From the NCBI GenBank assembly GCA_003553565.1, contig PWER01000113.1:1-34103 (forward strand): a stretch of 34,103 bases of DNA, read 5' to 3'. Positions 8,011-15,959 of this stretch are shown here, one piece after another. Numbering within the stretch: the stretch's first letter is position 1; every line of letters begins with the position of its first letter. A program made the translations under genes and the position numbers. The DNA is from Nitriliruptoria bacterium (GTDB lineage: Bacteria; Actinomycetota; Nitriliruptoria; Euzebyales; Egibacteraceae). The notes beneath the pieces are model-generated. The model ran no database searches and was not told where the DNA came from. It saw only the letters and a list, made by a program, of their open reading frames with translations.

Positions 8011-9012
8011 TCAGGAGCGGTCGTCGCCCTGCTCGCCGGCCTGGTCGTCGCCCTGATCGTCGCCCGAACCAGTCGAGCCACCCGAGCTCTCCGCACCAGT
8101 CGAGCCACCCGAGCTGCCGGTGCTGCGTCCGGCGCCACCGGCCTGTCCGATGCCGCTGTCCTCGCCGGTCATGGTGCCCGGAGTGGACACATCGGGGATC
8201 GGCGGTGGCTTCTCGCCGGCGGCGATGCGCTCGGCGTAGCCCTCGAAGGCGCTGCGGAAGGGGCCGAGCAGCTCGATCGGGATGGGGAAGATCAGCGTGG
8301 AGTTCTGGTGACCGGCCACATCCACCATCGTCTGGAGCATGCGCAGCTGGTAGGCGATCGGGTGCTGGGCGATGACCGTGGCCGCCTCGGAGAGCTTGGC
8401 GGCGGCCTGGAACTCGCCCTCGGCGTTGATGATGCGGGCGCGGCGGTCGCGCTCGGCCTCGGCCTGGCGGGCCATGGCGCGCTGGATGTCGCTGCCCAGC
8501 ACCACATCGCGGATCTCGACCAGACGCACCTTGACGCCCCACGGCTCGGTGAGCTCGTCGACGATCTGCTGCACCTGCGCGTTGAGCCGCTCGCGCTCGC
8601 TGAGCAGCTCGTCGAGCTCGGCGGTGCCGCACACGCTGCGCAGCGTCGTCTGGCAGACCTGGCTGGTGGCGAACAGGTAGTTCTGCACCTGCACCGTGGC
8701 CCGGATCGCGTCGATCACGCGGAAGTAGACCACCGCGTCGACCCGCACGGTCACGTTGTCGCGGGTGATGACGTCCTGCTGGGGGACGTTCATCGTCACC
8801 TCTTGCAGGTTGACCTTCTCGAGGTTGTCCACCAGCGGGATGATCAAGCGCGGCCCCGGCTCCTTGGGTCCACCCAGGACCCGGCCGAGACGGAACACCA
8901 CGCCATGCTCGTACTGCTTGATGATGCGGATCGCGGACGCCAGCAGCGCCACGATCAGGGCGAGCAGCGCGATCACGAACAGGTTGAGGCCGTTGTCGAA
9001 GATGGCGTCCAT
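8011..9012 (-). CDS. SPFH/band 7 (stomatin-like) membrane protein
   Basis: A 333-residue stomatin/prohibitin-type protein. An N-terminal membrane segment (about residues 9-29) is followed by the SPFH domain beginning IRIIKQYEHGVVFRLGRV and then the coiled-coil-prone stretch RAMARQAEAERDRRARIINAEGE. Such proteins oligomerise into membrane microdomain scaffolds and are classically paired with NfeD, which is encoded 107 bases upstream on the same strand. The last 45 or so residues are a Ser/Gly/Thr/Asp low-complexity tail encoded partly by two perfect 21-base repeats. The ATG at 9012 has a purine-rich AGGAG upstream, and a TAGGCT -10-like hexamer lies at 9050-9045. No other start fits the hydrophobic N-terminus better. 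Confidence 0.93.
   Translation of the reverse strand: MDAIFDNGLNLFVIALLALIVALLASAIRIIKQYEHGVVFRLGRVLGGPKEPGPRLIIPLVDNLEKVNLQEVTMNVPQQDVITRDNVTVRVDAVVYFRVIDAIRATVQVQNYLFATSQVCQTTLRSVCGTAELDELLSERERLNAQVQQIVDELTEPWGVKVRLVEIRDVVLGSDIQRAMARQAEAERDRRARIINAEGEFQAAAKLSEAATVIAQHPIAYQLRMLQTMVDVAGHQNSTLIFPIPIELLGPFRSAFEGYAERIAAGEKPPPIPDVSTPGTMTGEDSGIGQAGGAGRSTGSSGGSTGAESSGGSTGSGDDQGDDQAGEQGDDRS
8068..8115. repeat. Two 21-base direct repeats in the SPFH tail
   Basis: Identical 21-base copies lie at 8068-8088 and 8095-8115 (period 27). They encode repeated Ser-Ser-Gly-Gly-Ser-Thr-Gly residues in the disordered C-terminal tail of the SPFH protein. The array could vary in length between strains. Confidence 0.8.
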
Positions 9013-9044
9013 CCTCTGGCTCCTAGCGTCGACGCCGAACCCGC

Positions 9045-9072
9045 AGCCTACCCTGCGTCACCCGTCTGGGAA
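9045..9072 (-). promoter_or_regulatory. Possible promoter of the SPFH gene
   Basis: On the - strand, TTCCCA (9072-9067) and TAGGCT (9050-9045) are spaced 16 bases apart, giving a start near 9038 and a leader of about 25 bases that contains the ribosome binding site. The -35 matches consensus at only four of six positions. The gene could also be co-transcribed with nfeD. Confidence 0.35.
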
Positions 9073-9119
9073 GGGCGGATCGTCGGGTTGGCACCCCGCA
9101 CGGCGGGCCACGGTGCGCC

Positions 9120-10706
9120 TCACCGCGAGTGAGCGCCCTCATCGTCGCTGGCAATCGGGTCGGCGGCCCGCTCGCCGTCCTGCGTGACCGGCTGGACCTC
9201 CAGGGTCAGGCGGTCGTCGATGCCCACGACGGTGACGTGGCTGCCGGTGCGCAGCCGTCCGGCGTCCTCGGGCGCCCGGGCGCGCCACAGCTGCCCGCCG
9301 GCGAAGACGTGCCCCTCGGGGTTGAGCATGGAGCGCACCACCGCGGTCTGGCCGATCAGCCGCCCCGCCTCGCTGCCCGCCTGCTGGCCCTGGGCGCGCA
9401 GCACCGCGGTCATGATGCCCACGAAGAACACCACGGCGAAGGCCACCAGCACCACCAGCACCCAGGTGGCGGGGCTGACCAGGTCGGGGCCGGGAAACAG
9501 CAGCCAGCTCCCGACCGCCAGCGACCCCGTTCCTCCCAGGGTGACCCATCCGAACCCGCCGACCGCCAGGTCCACCGCCAGCAGCGCGACCCCGAGCAGC
9601 ACCAGCACCAGACCGAGCCAGCTCACCGGCAGCAGCCACAGCCCCCAGGCGGCCACGGCCAGCAGCCCGACCCCCGACACGCCGGCCACGCCGAAGCCGG
9701 GCTGGAACCACTCGAAGGCCAGCGCCAGCAGGCCGCCGAGCAGCAGCAGGTAGGTGAGGTTGGCGTCGGTGAGGGCCTGGCCGACCTGGCCGAGCAGGCC
9801 GAGGTTGGCGAAGCGCACCTGCGTCTCGCCGGCGGGCAGCTCGAGGGTCACCGAGGCGCTGGTCGCCTCGGGCGCCTCGACGTCGGCGTCCGAGGGCGCG
9901 GCGTCCGGTGCCGCCAGCGCGGCGGGATCCAGCAGCGTCGCCTCGAGGCCGTCGAGCTGATCGAGCAGGTCGGGCACCTCGGGCGCGGTGACGTCGAGCA
10001 CGCCGGCGTCGACCAGGTCGGGGGCGGCCACGACGTCCACGTCCGCTGGCGCGAGCCCCTGCGGCAGGTCGGCGTCCTCGGGCAGCGCAGGCTCCCCTGC
10101 TGGGGCGGGGGCCAGGCCGCGGGCCGGCGGCGCCGCGTCGGGGTCGGCGCCCAGGCGCTCGGCGAGCAGCGCGTCGCGCCCGTGCCAGGCGGCGGCGCGG
10201 TGCAGGCGGGCGGCGTCGGCCTCGGGGTCGCTGCGGCCAGCGGTGGCCGCACCCACGTCGGCAGGGGCCACGGGGCCGAGCAGCGTCGCCGGTGCCGCCG
10301 CACGCACGTGGGCGGCCTCGAGCAGCGCCAGGCCGCCGCCCGCCAGCTGCGCCCCCGGGCCGCCGACGAAGGCGACCACCGGCACGGGGCTGGCGGCCAC
10401 GTCACGCGCCAGCGCGTCCACGTCGACGTCCAGCGCCCCGCGCGAGTCCAGCTGCAGCACGAGCACGTCGATCTCGCCCCGGTCGGCCTCGTCGAGCGCC
10501 CCGCGCAGGTGTGCGGCCAGCGTGCGGTCCAGGATCCCCTCGAGAGCGACCACCTCGACATGGGGTGTCGCGTCCTGCTGCTCGGGGGTCTCCTGCCCGG
10601 CCAGCGCCCCGGCGGCGACCGCGGGCAGCGTCAGCGCGGCCACCAGCAGCACCAGGACCAGGCGCCGGACGGGACGAGGGTCGATGCGCCGGGCAGTGGG
10701 CAACAT
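9120..10706 (-). CDS. Long-form NfeD-like membrane protein with a degenerate ClpP-like domain
   Basis: A 528-residue protein with a signal/anchor sequence (about residues 14-36), an N-terminal ClpP/S49-like domain (VEVVALEGILDRTL through AGVLDVTAPEVPDLLD), a block of five or six membrane helices (from LTYLLLLGGLLALAFEW) and a C-terminal OB-fold (IGQTAVVRSMLNPEGHVF). This is the YqeZ/NfeD1b architecture that partners SPFH proteins. In active NfeD proteases the catalytic Ser lies in a GARAASAG-type motif and pairs with a Lys. Here the motif reads GAQLAGGG (near residues 120-127) and the whole protein has no lysine, so the Ser-Lys dyad cannot form. The ATG at 10706 was chosen because it starts the signal sequence; the open frame beyond it is antisense to an ATPase gene. 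Confidence 0.88.
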   Translation of the reverse strand: MLPTARRIDPRPVRRLVLVLLVAALTLPAVAAGALAGQETPEQQDATPHVEVVALEGILDRTLAAHLRGALDEADRGEIDVLVLQLDSRGALDVDVDALARDVAASPVPVVAFVGGPGAQLAGGGLALLEAAHVRAAAPATLLGPVAPADVGAATAGRSDPEADAARLHRAAAWHGRDALLAERLGADPDAAPPARGLAPAPAGEPALPEDADLPQGLAPADVDVVAAPDLVDAGVLDVTAPEVPDLLDQLDGLEATLLDPAALAAPDAAPSDADVEAPEATSASVTLELPAGETQVRFANLGLLGQVGQALTDANLTYLLLLGGLLALAFEWFQPGFGVAGVSGVGLLAVAAWGLWLLPVSWLGLVLVLLGVALLAVDLAVGGFGWVTLGGTGSLAVGSWLLFPGPDLVSPATWVLVVLVAFAVVFFVGIMTAVLRAQGQQAGSEAGRLIGQTAVVRSMLNPEGHVFAGGQLWRARAPEDAGRLRTGSHVTVVGIDDRLTLEVQPVTQDGERAADPIASDDEGAHSR

Positions 10707-10713
10707 GGCGGAC

Positions 10714-10719
10714 AGTCTA
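10714..10719 (-). promoter_or_regulatory. -10-like hexamer directly upstream of nfeD
   Basis: TAGACT on the - strand ends 7 bases before the ATG at 10706, the same spacing as at selB. This would give a leaderless transcript. No convincing -35 is present, so the call rests on the hexamer and its spacing. Confidence 0.3.
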
Positions 10720-10720
10720 A

Positions 10721-10783
10721 GCGGGGTCGTGTCCCTGCCACGCCACCCGTCCAGAGCGGGGCCGCGTCCCTGCCACGCCACCG
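10721..10783. repeat. 28-base direct repeats in the divergent nfeD/ATPase promoter region
   Basis: Two copies, 10721-10748 and 10756-10783 (period 35), differ at three positions and share GTCCCTGCCACGCCACC. They fill most of the 96 bases between the divergent nfeD and ATPase starts, so they are candidates for a duplicated regulator site. They could equally be a neutral duplication. Confidence 0.7.
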
Positions 10784-10802
10784 AACCACGAGGACCCTGA
10801 CC

Positions 10803-11777
10803 GTGACCCTCCCGACGATGCTCGATCACCGCCTGCTGGTGGTCACCGGCAAGGGCGGGGTCGGCAAGTCGACGACCGCGGCGGCGCTGGCGCTGGCCGG
10901 TGCACGCACCGGTCGCCGCACCGCGCTGGTCGAGGTCGAGGGCCGCCAGACGTTCCCGTCGCTGTTCGACACCCCGGCGTGGGACTTCGAGGAGCGGGAG
11001 GTGCGCCCCGGCCTGTTCGGCGTGTCGATCGACGCCGAGGACAGCCTGCAGGAGTACCTGGAGCTGTTCTATGGCGCCAAGCGCCTGTCGCGGTTCGTTG
11101 TGGGCTCGACCGCGGTGGAGTTCGCCACCACCGCCGCGCCCGGCATCAAGGACGTCCTGCTGATCGGCAAGGTCAAGGAGATGGAGCGCCGACGCGACGC
11201 CGACGGCCGCTTCACCTACGACCTGATCGTGCTCGACGCGCCACCGACGGGTCGCATCGTGGGCTTCCTGAGCGCCCCCGAGGCCACCGTCGAGCTGGTC
11301 AACATGGGGCCGATCCGCCAGCAGGCCCGCAGCGTGGTGGACATGATCACCGACCAGGCCCGCACCCTGGCGGTGCCAGTGACCGTGCTGGAGGACCTGC
11401 CGGTCACCGAGACGCTGGAGGGAGCGGCGGCGCTGCGCGAGCTCGGCGTGGCGCTTGGCCCCGTGGTGGTCAACCGCGTGCTGCCCACGCGGTTGGACGC
11501 CGCAGCGCAGGCGCGGCTGCAGGACGGGCTGACCCCGCAGGCGATCGCTCGTCGCGCCACCGACGCGGGCGCCCCGCTGGAGGCGCAGGGCGCCGAGGCG
11601 CTGCTGGCGCAGGCCGAGGCCGAGGCCGCGCGCGTGGCGCTTCAGGTCGAGCTGCGCGAGCGGCTGCGCGCCGATCTCGACGCGCCCCTGCTGGAGCTCC
11701 CCGAGCACTACGCCGAGTCGTTCGGTCCAGCCGAGATCAGCGCGCTGGCGGGCACGATCGAGGAGCTGGTGCGATGA
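10803..11777 (+). CDS. ArsA/Get3-family ATPase, first subunit
   Basis: A 324-residue member of the anion-transporting ATPase/Get3 family. The deviant Walker A GKGGVGKST is at residues 16-24 and retains the signature Lys17 that reaches across the dimer; the switch II-like segment is LIVLDAPPTGR. With its partner directly downstream it matches the mycobacterial pair Rv3679/Rv3680, studied as bacterial Get3-like proteins, so a role in handling membrane proteins is more likely than arsenite export; no arsB or arsR is nearby. The GTG at 10803 has GAGG nine bases upstream; an in-frame ATG at 10818 is an alternative. The stop overlaps the next start by ATGA. Confidence 0.9.
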   Translation: MTLPTMLDHRLLVVTGKGGVGKSTTAAALALAGARTGRRTALVEVEGRQTFPSLFDTPAWDFEEREVRPGLFGVSIDAEDSLQEYLELFYGAKRLSRFVVGSTAVEFATTAAPGIKDVLLIGKVKEMERRRDADGRFTYDLIVLDAPPTGRIVGFLSAPEATVELVNMGPIRQQARSVVDMITDQARTLAVPVTVLEDLPVTETLEGAAALRELGVALGPVVVNRVLPTRLDAAAQARLQDGLTPQAIARRATDAGAPLEAQGAEALLAQAEAEAARVALQVELRERLRADLDAPLLELPEHYAESFGPAEISALAGTIEELVR

Positions 11778-12952
11778 GCGCGATCGGAGGCGATCCCCTC
11801 GCCCGCTGGCGCGACGGTGACCTGTCGGAGGTCGTGGCACAGGCCTCCATCATCGTGTGCACCGGCGCCGGTGGGGTGGGCAAGACGACGCTGGCCGCCA
11901 CCCTCGCCCTGGGCGCGGCGGCGCGAGGGCGCAAGACCGTCGTGCTGACCATCGATCCGGCCCGGCGCCTGGCGCAGTCGCTGGGGTTGACGGCGATGAC
12001 CGAGGAGGCCAGCCCCGTGCCCGGCGTCGAGGGCCTCGACGCGATGATGCTCGACATGAAGCGGACCTTCGACGCGCTGGTCGACCGCCACGCCCCCGAA
12101 CCCGAGCGCGCCGAGCGCATCAAGTCCAACCGCTTCTATCAGCAGCTCACCAGCTCCCTGGCCGGCACCCAGGAGTACATGGCCATGGAGAAGCTCTACG
12201 AGCTGCACGAGCGCGGCGACTACGACTGCATCGTCATCGACACGCCGCCCACGCGCAGCGCGCTGGACTTCCTGGACGCGCCCAAGCGGCTCACCGACTT
12301 CCTCGAGGGCCGCTTCCTGCGGCTGTTCCTCGGGACCGGCATGCGCGCCAGCAAGCAGGTGGGCCGTGCCGTCGGCTGGGGCTCGGGGATCTTCATGCGC
12401 GCCGCCAGCCGCATCACCGGCGCCGGTGTCCTGGAGGACCTCGGCGAGTTCTTCCAGTCCTTCGAGGGCATGTACGAGGGGTTCAAGGCGCGCGCCAGCG
12501 AGGTGTACCGCCTGCTGGCCAGCCCCGGCTCGGCGTTCGTGGTGGTTGCCAGCCCCGAGCCGCCGGCGCTGCGCGAGGCCCGCTACTTCCTGCACCGCCT
12601 GGAGCAGGACGGCATGCCCACCGCCGGGCTGGTGGTCAACCGGCTCACGCCACCGCCACCGCCGTCGTTGGCGGCGCTGACCACCCAGCAGGCACGGGAG
12701 GCCGCCGCCTCCCTGGCTGATGGCGACGACGACGATCGGGCCGTGGCGGCGCTGCTGCGGCTGCACGCCGACCGCGCCGAGCTGACCGTGCGCGAGCGGC
12801 GCGCGGTGGCGGCCGCGCTGCAGGGGACCACACCCCGCCGGGTCGTGGAGGTGCCGCGGCTGCGCCCGGAGGTGCACGACGTCGAGGCGCTGCGCGAGGT
12901 GGGCACGCACGTGCACGGCACCGCCGATGCGGACGCCGCGGCAGAGGTGTGA
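11774..12952 (+). CDS. ArsA/Get3-family ATPase, second subunit
   Basis: A 392-residue second ATPase of the same family, translationally coupled to the first by ATGA at 11774. Its Walker A is GAGGVGKTT (residues 31-39), with Ala where the signature lysine of the deviant Walker A motif normally stands, while IDPARRLAQSLG and the switch segment CIVIDTPPTRSALDFL are typical of actinobacterial Get3-like subunits. A helical insertion (residues about 165-260, with FFQSFEGMYEGFKARASEVYRLL) occupies the place of the client-binding subdomain. A heterodimer with the upstream subunit, each contributing differently to catalysis, is the natural inference. No other start is plausible given the overlap. Confidence 0.9.
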   Translation: MSAIGGDPLARWRDGDLSEVVAQASIIVCTGAGGVGKTTLAATLALGAAARGRKTVVLTIDPARRLAQSLGLTAMTEEASPVPGVEGLDAMMLDMKRTFDALVDRHAPEPERAERIKSNRFYQQLTSSLAGTQEYMAMEKLYELHERGDYDCIVIDTPPTRSALDFLDAPKRLTDFLEGRFLRLFLGTGMRASKQVGRAVGWGSGIFMRAASRITGAGVLEDLGEFFQSFEGMYEGFKARASEVYRLLASPGSAFVVVASPEPPALREARYFLHRLEQDGMPTAGLVVNRLTPPPPPSLAALTTQQAREAAASLADGDDDDRAVAALLRLHADRAELTVRERRAVAAALQGTTPRRVVEVPRLRPEVHDVEALREVGTHVHGTADADAAAEV

Positions 12953-13065
12953 GCGTGGCGCCACCGGTGCAGCAGCCACGAGCCGGGGTCGCGGCGGCGA
13001 GCCCGCCCCCTCGCCCTTGCCCTATCGTCGGAGGCGCGCCATCCGACTGGCCGACTGACGCTGGC

Positions 13066-13071
13066 TACCCT
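13066..13071 (+). promoter_or_regulatory. Possible -10 of the PBP gene
   Basis: TACCCT lies 23 bases upstream of the ATG at 13095 in the only comparatively AT-containing part of the 142-base gap after the ATPase genes. No clear -35 is seen. In mycobacteria whiB4 occupies the corresponding gap; here there is no room for it and no trace of it. Confidence 0.25.
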
Positions 13072-13094
13072 AGGCGCACCGAGCCTTCGTCAGC

Positions 13095-15959
13095 ATGACG
13101 AGCCGAGACACTGTGTCCGCATCTGCTGCCCGCACCAGACCGCGACGTCGCCGAGGACGCCGCGTCCTCATCCTGTTGGGCATCCCGCTGCTGGCCGTGG
13201 CGGCCGCGCTGCTGCTGGCAGCCACGTTCGCTCCGACCGCCGCGCTCGCCAACTGGGGGGTTCGCGCGGTCTCGGAGCACCTGATGGGCTTCGAGCCGCT
13301 GCCCGACGACCTGCGCGAGCTGGCGGTGCGCAGCAAGATCACCGACCGCCACGGCGAGCAGATCGCGCTGGTGCGCGACGAGAACCGCATCCTCGTGGAG
13401 CTCGACGACGTGCCCGATGTGGTCGGCGAGGCGGTCGTTGCCACCGAGGACCGCGAGTTCCACGAGCACGAGGGGGTCAACTGGAGCGCGATCGCTCGGG
13501 CCGGCTGGGACAACGTGCAGGCGGGCGGCATCCCCGCCGGCGCCTCCACCATCACCCAGCAGCTGGTCAAGAACACGGTCATCACCGAGGGCGACGAGGT
13601 CGCCGAGCAGACGCTGCGCCGCAAGATCCAGGAGGCCGCCTACGCCGTGCAGCTCGAGGAGCGCATGGCCAAGGACGACATCCTCGAGCAGTACCTCAAC
13701 ACCGCGTACTTCGGCAACGGCGTCTACGGGGTGGGCACCGCCGCCGAGTTCTACTGGGCTACCGACGTCAGCGAGCTGGAGGCCGAGCACGCCGCGCTGC
13801 TCGCGGGGATGCTCCGCGCCCCCGAGCACAACAACCCGATCACCAACGAGGACGCGGCCCTGCAGCGACGGTCGGTGGTGCTGGCGCAGATGGCCGAGGA
13901 GGACTACCTCGACGAGGAGGAGGCCCGCGAGCTCGCCGACCGTGATCTCGACCTCGAGGTGCAGGAGACCCCTGCGGGCGCGGGCAGCGGCGACATGATC
14001 GTCGACCTCGCCATCGAGGTCCTCGAGGGCGAGGGCGCGCTGGGCAACCCCCCCGAGGAGCGCTTCAACACGCTTGCCACCGGTGGGCTCGAGGTGCGCC
14101 TGACCATCGACCAGGAGGTCCAGGAGCTCGCCGAGGAGACCATCGCCGAGCATCTGGTCGAGGACGACACGCCCCACGGCGCGCTGTCGGCGGTGGACTC
14201 GCGCACCGGCGAGGTCTACGCCGCCGCCCACGGGCCGCACGACTACGAGGACTTCCGCGACGACTTCGGCAGCCCGGTGGCCGCCGAGCACCTCGGCAAC
14301 GAGGGGCGCCAGACCGGGTCGACCTTCAAGGCGCTCGGGCTGGCCGCCGCCCTGGAGCAGGGCCTCCCGCCGACCCTCGAGCTCGACACCGCTACGCAGT
14401 ACACCGCCGAGGACCAGTGCGTCCAGGCCGGGTCGGACGAGTGGACCGTCGGCAACTTCGCCGGCGCGGCCGGCGGCGAGCTCGACATGTTCGAGGCCAC
14501 CACGATCTCGAGCAACACCTACTTCGTCGAGCTGCTCGACCAGCACCTGGGCATCGAGCCGCTGCGCGACGTCAGCGACCGCCTGGGGCTGCGGCGCGGC
14601 CCAGGCTGTGCGGCGGTGCTCGGCTCGGACTCGCAGGGCGTCATGGAGATGGCCGCGGCCTTTGCCACCTTCGCCAACGAGGGTCGGCGCTGCGATCCCC
14701 ACGTGGTCGCCGAGGTCCGCGACCGCAACGGCGACGTCCTCGTCGACAACACCGAGGGCGAGTGCAGCGACCGGCTCGACGCCGACGTGGCCAACCAGGT
14801 CACCGAGCTGCTGCGCGGCCCCGTCGACGAGGGCACCGCCGCGCCCACCGCCCAGATCGGCCGTCCCGCCGCCGGCAAGACCGGCACCACCGACCAGTTC
14901 GGCGACGCCTGGTTCGTGGGCTACGTCCCCCAGCTGTCGGCAGCGATGTGGATGGGTGAGGTGCGTCGCGACGACCAGGGCGAGATCGTGTCGCTGTCCC
15001 ACCCCGACTGCCCTGGCGGGGTGACCGGCGGGTGCGTGCCCACCACCGCGTGGGCGTCGTTCATGGGCCAGGCGGTCGACCTGCTCGACCTCGAGGCGCA
15101 GGACTTCCCGGAGCCACCGGAGCTGCCCGAGACCGAGGTCCCCTCGGTGGTCGGCGAGGACGAGGACGATGCCGTCGAGATCCTCGACGAGGCCGCATTC
15201 GAGTCGGACACCGAGACCGTCGAGGACTGGCGCCCCGCCGGCGAGGTCATCGATCAGAGCCCCGAGGGCGGGACCGAGGCCTACGAGGGCTCGGTGGTCG
15301 ACCTCACCGTCTCCGACGGCACCGGCGCGGAGCCCGGCCTGCCCGACCTGACAGGCCTGAGCGAGAACGCGGCGCTGGATGTGCTCCAGGAGTTCGTCGA
15401 CGACGTCGGCGTCGAGGTGTCGGTGCAAACGCGTGGGGTCCCGGCCGCCTTCGAGGGCCAGATCGGCGAGGTGACCGGGCAGAGCCCGGGGGCCGGCACC
15501 CTGATGGACGACGGCGATCAGGTGGTGCTGGACATCGGCGAGCCCGCCGAGCAGTTCGCCCCTGACACGCTGCGCGACTTCTTCGGCGACGACCCGCCGG
15601 GCGAGCTCGAGGACCTGTTCGATGAGGTGTTCGGCGACGACGAAGCCGACGAGCCCTCCGAGGACGACGACGCCGACGCCGGCGAGCCCGACGAGGACGC
15701 CGACGCCGACGACGGCAACGGCGAGCCTCCCGAGGACGACGCCGGCGACGACGCTGACGCCAACGACAACGGCAACAACGCCAACGACAACGGCAACAAC
15801 GCCAACGACAACGGAGACAACGAAGACAACGGCAACGACGACGGCACGAACGGCGCCAACGCCAACGGCAACGGCGGCGAGGGCGGCGAGGGCGACGAGG
15901 ACGAGGAAGCAGAGGAAGAGGGGGAAGAGGGGGACGACGCGGACGACGAGGAGGAGTGA
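13095..15959 (+). CDS. Bifunctional class A penicillin-binding protein with PASTA domains (PonA2-like)
   Basis: Membrane-anchored peptidoglycan synthase of 954 residues. A basic N-terminus and membrane helix (about 23-50) precede a GT51 glycosyltransferase domain with catalytic ATEDREFHEHEG (Glu118) and GASTITQQLVKN (149-160). The transpeptidase domain has SxxK Ser409-Lys412 (GSTFKA), SxN 472-474 (SSN) and KTGT 595-598. Two PASTA domains follow (about 681-747 and 748-816). The last 135 or so residues are an extremely acidic, Asn/Gly-rich tail partly built from 21-base repeats; this tail is far longer than in typical PonA2. Position between the Get3-like pair and the phosphoesterase matches mycobacterial ponA2. 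The stop overlaps the next GTG start. Confidence 0.93.
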   Translation: MTSRDTVSASAARTRPRRRRGRRVLILLGIPLLAVAAALLLAATFAPTAALANWGVRAVSEHLMGFEPLPDDLRELAVRSKITDRHGEQIALVRDENRILVELDDVPDVVGEAVVATEDREFHEHEGVNWSAIARAGWDNVQAGGIPAGASTITQQLVKNTVITEGDEVAEQTLRRKIQEAAYAVQLEERMAKDDILEQYLNTAYFGNGVYGVGTAAEFYWATDVSELEAEHAALLAGMLRAPEHNNPITNEDAALQRRSVVLAQMAEEDYLDEEEARELADRDLDLEVQETPAGAGSGDMIVDLAIEVLEGEGALGNPPEERFNTLATGGLEVRLTIDQEVQELAEETIAEHLVEDDTPHGALSAVDSRTGEVYAAAHGPHDYEDFRDDFGSPVAAEHLGNEGRQTGSTFKALGLAAALEQGLPPTLELDTATQYTAEDQCVQAGSDEWTVGNFAGAAGGELDMFEATTISSNTYFVELLDQHLGIEPLRDVSDRLGLRRGPGCAAVLGSDSQGVMEMAAAFATFANEGRRCDPHVVAEVRDRNGDVLVDNTEGECSDRLDADVANQVTELLRGPVDEGTAAPTAQIGRPAAGKTGTTDQFGDAWFVGYVPQLSAAMWMGEVRRDDQGEIVSLSHPDCPGGVTGGCVPTTAWASFMGQAVDLLDLEAQDFPEPPELPETEVPSVVGEDEDDAVEILDEAAFESDTETVEDWRPAGEVIDQSPEGGTEAYEGSVVDLTVSDGTGAEPGLPDLTGLSENAALDVLQEFVDDVGVEVSVQTRGVPAAFEGQIGEVTGQSPGAGTLMDDGDQVVLDIGEPAEQFAPDTLRDFFGDDPPGELEDLFDEVFGDDEADEPSEDDDADAGEPDEDADADDGNGEPPEDDAGDDADANDNGNNANDNGNNANDNGDNEDNGNDDGTNGANANGNGGEGGEGDEDEEAEEEGEEGDDADDEEE
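15759..15821 (+). repeat. 21-base tandem repeat in the PBP tail
   Basis: Three contiguous 21-base units (15759-15779, 15780-15800 and 15801-15821, the last imperfect) encode ANDNGNN-type heptapeptides in the acidic PBP tail. The period keeps the reading frame, so copy number can change without disrupting the protein. Confidence 0.85.

Noticed and set aside
9129-11777. A single 882-codon + frame joining antisense nfeD sequence to the first ATPase
   Set aside because: The ATPase domain begins at 10803 with a ribosome binding site. The upstream part has the composition of antisense shadow sequence and opposes a clear membrane protein gene.
10803-12952. Arsenite efflux operon
   Set aside because: The ArsA-family genes are not accompanied by arsB, arsD or arsR, and they match the paired Get3-like actinobacterial type.
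12953-13094. Possible whiB4 orthologue in the syntenic position
   Set aside because: The gap is 142 bases, too short for a WhiB protein, and no four-Cys WhiB pattern is present in any frame.
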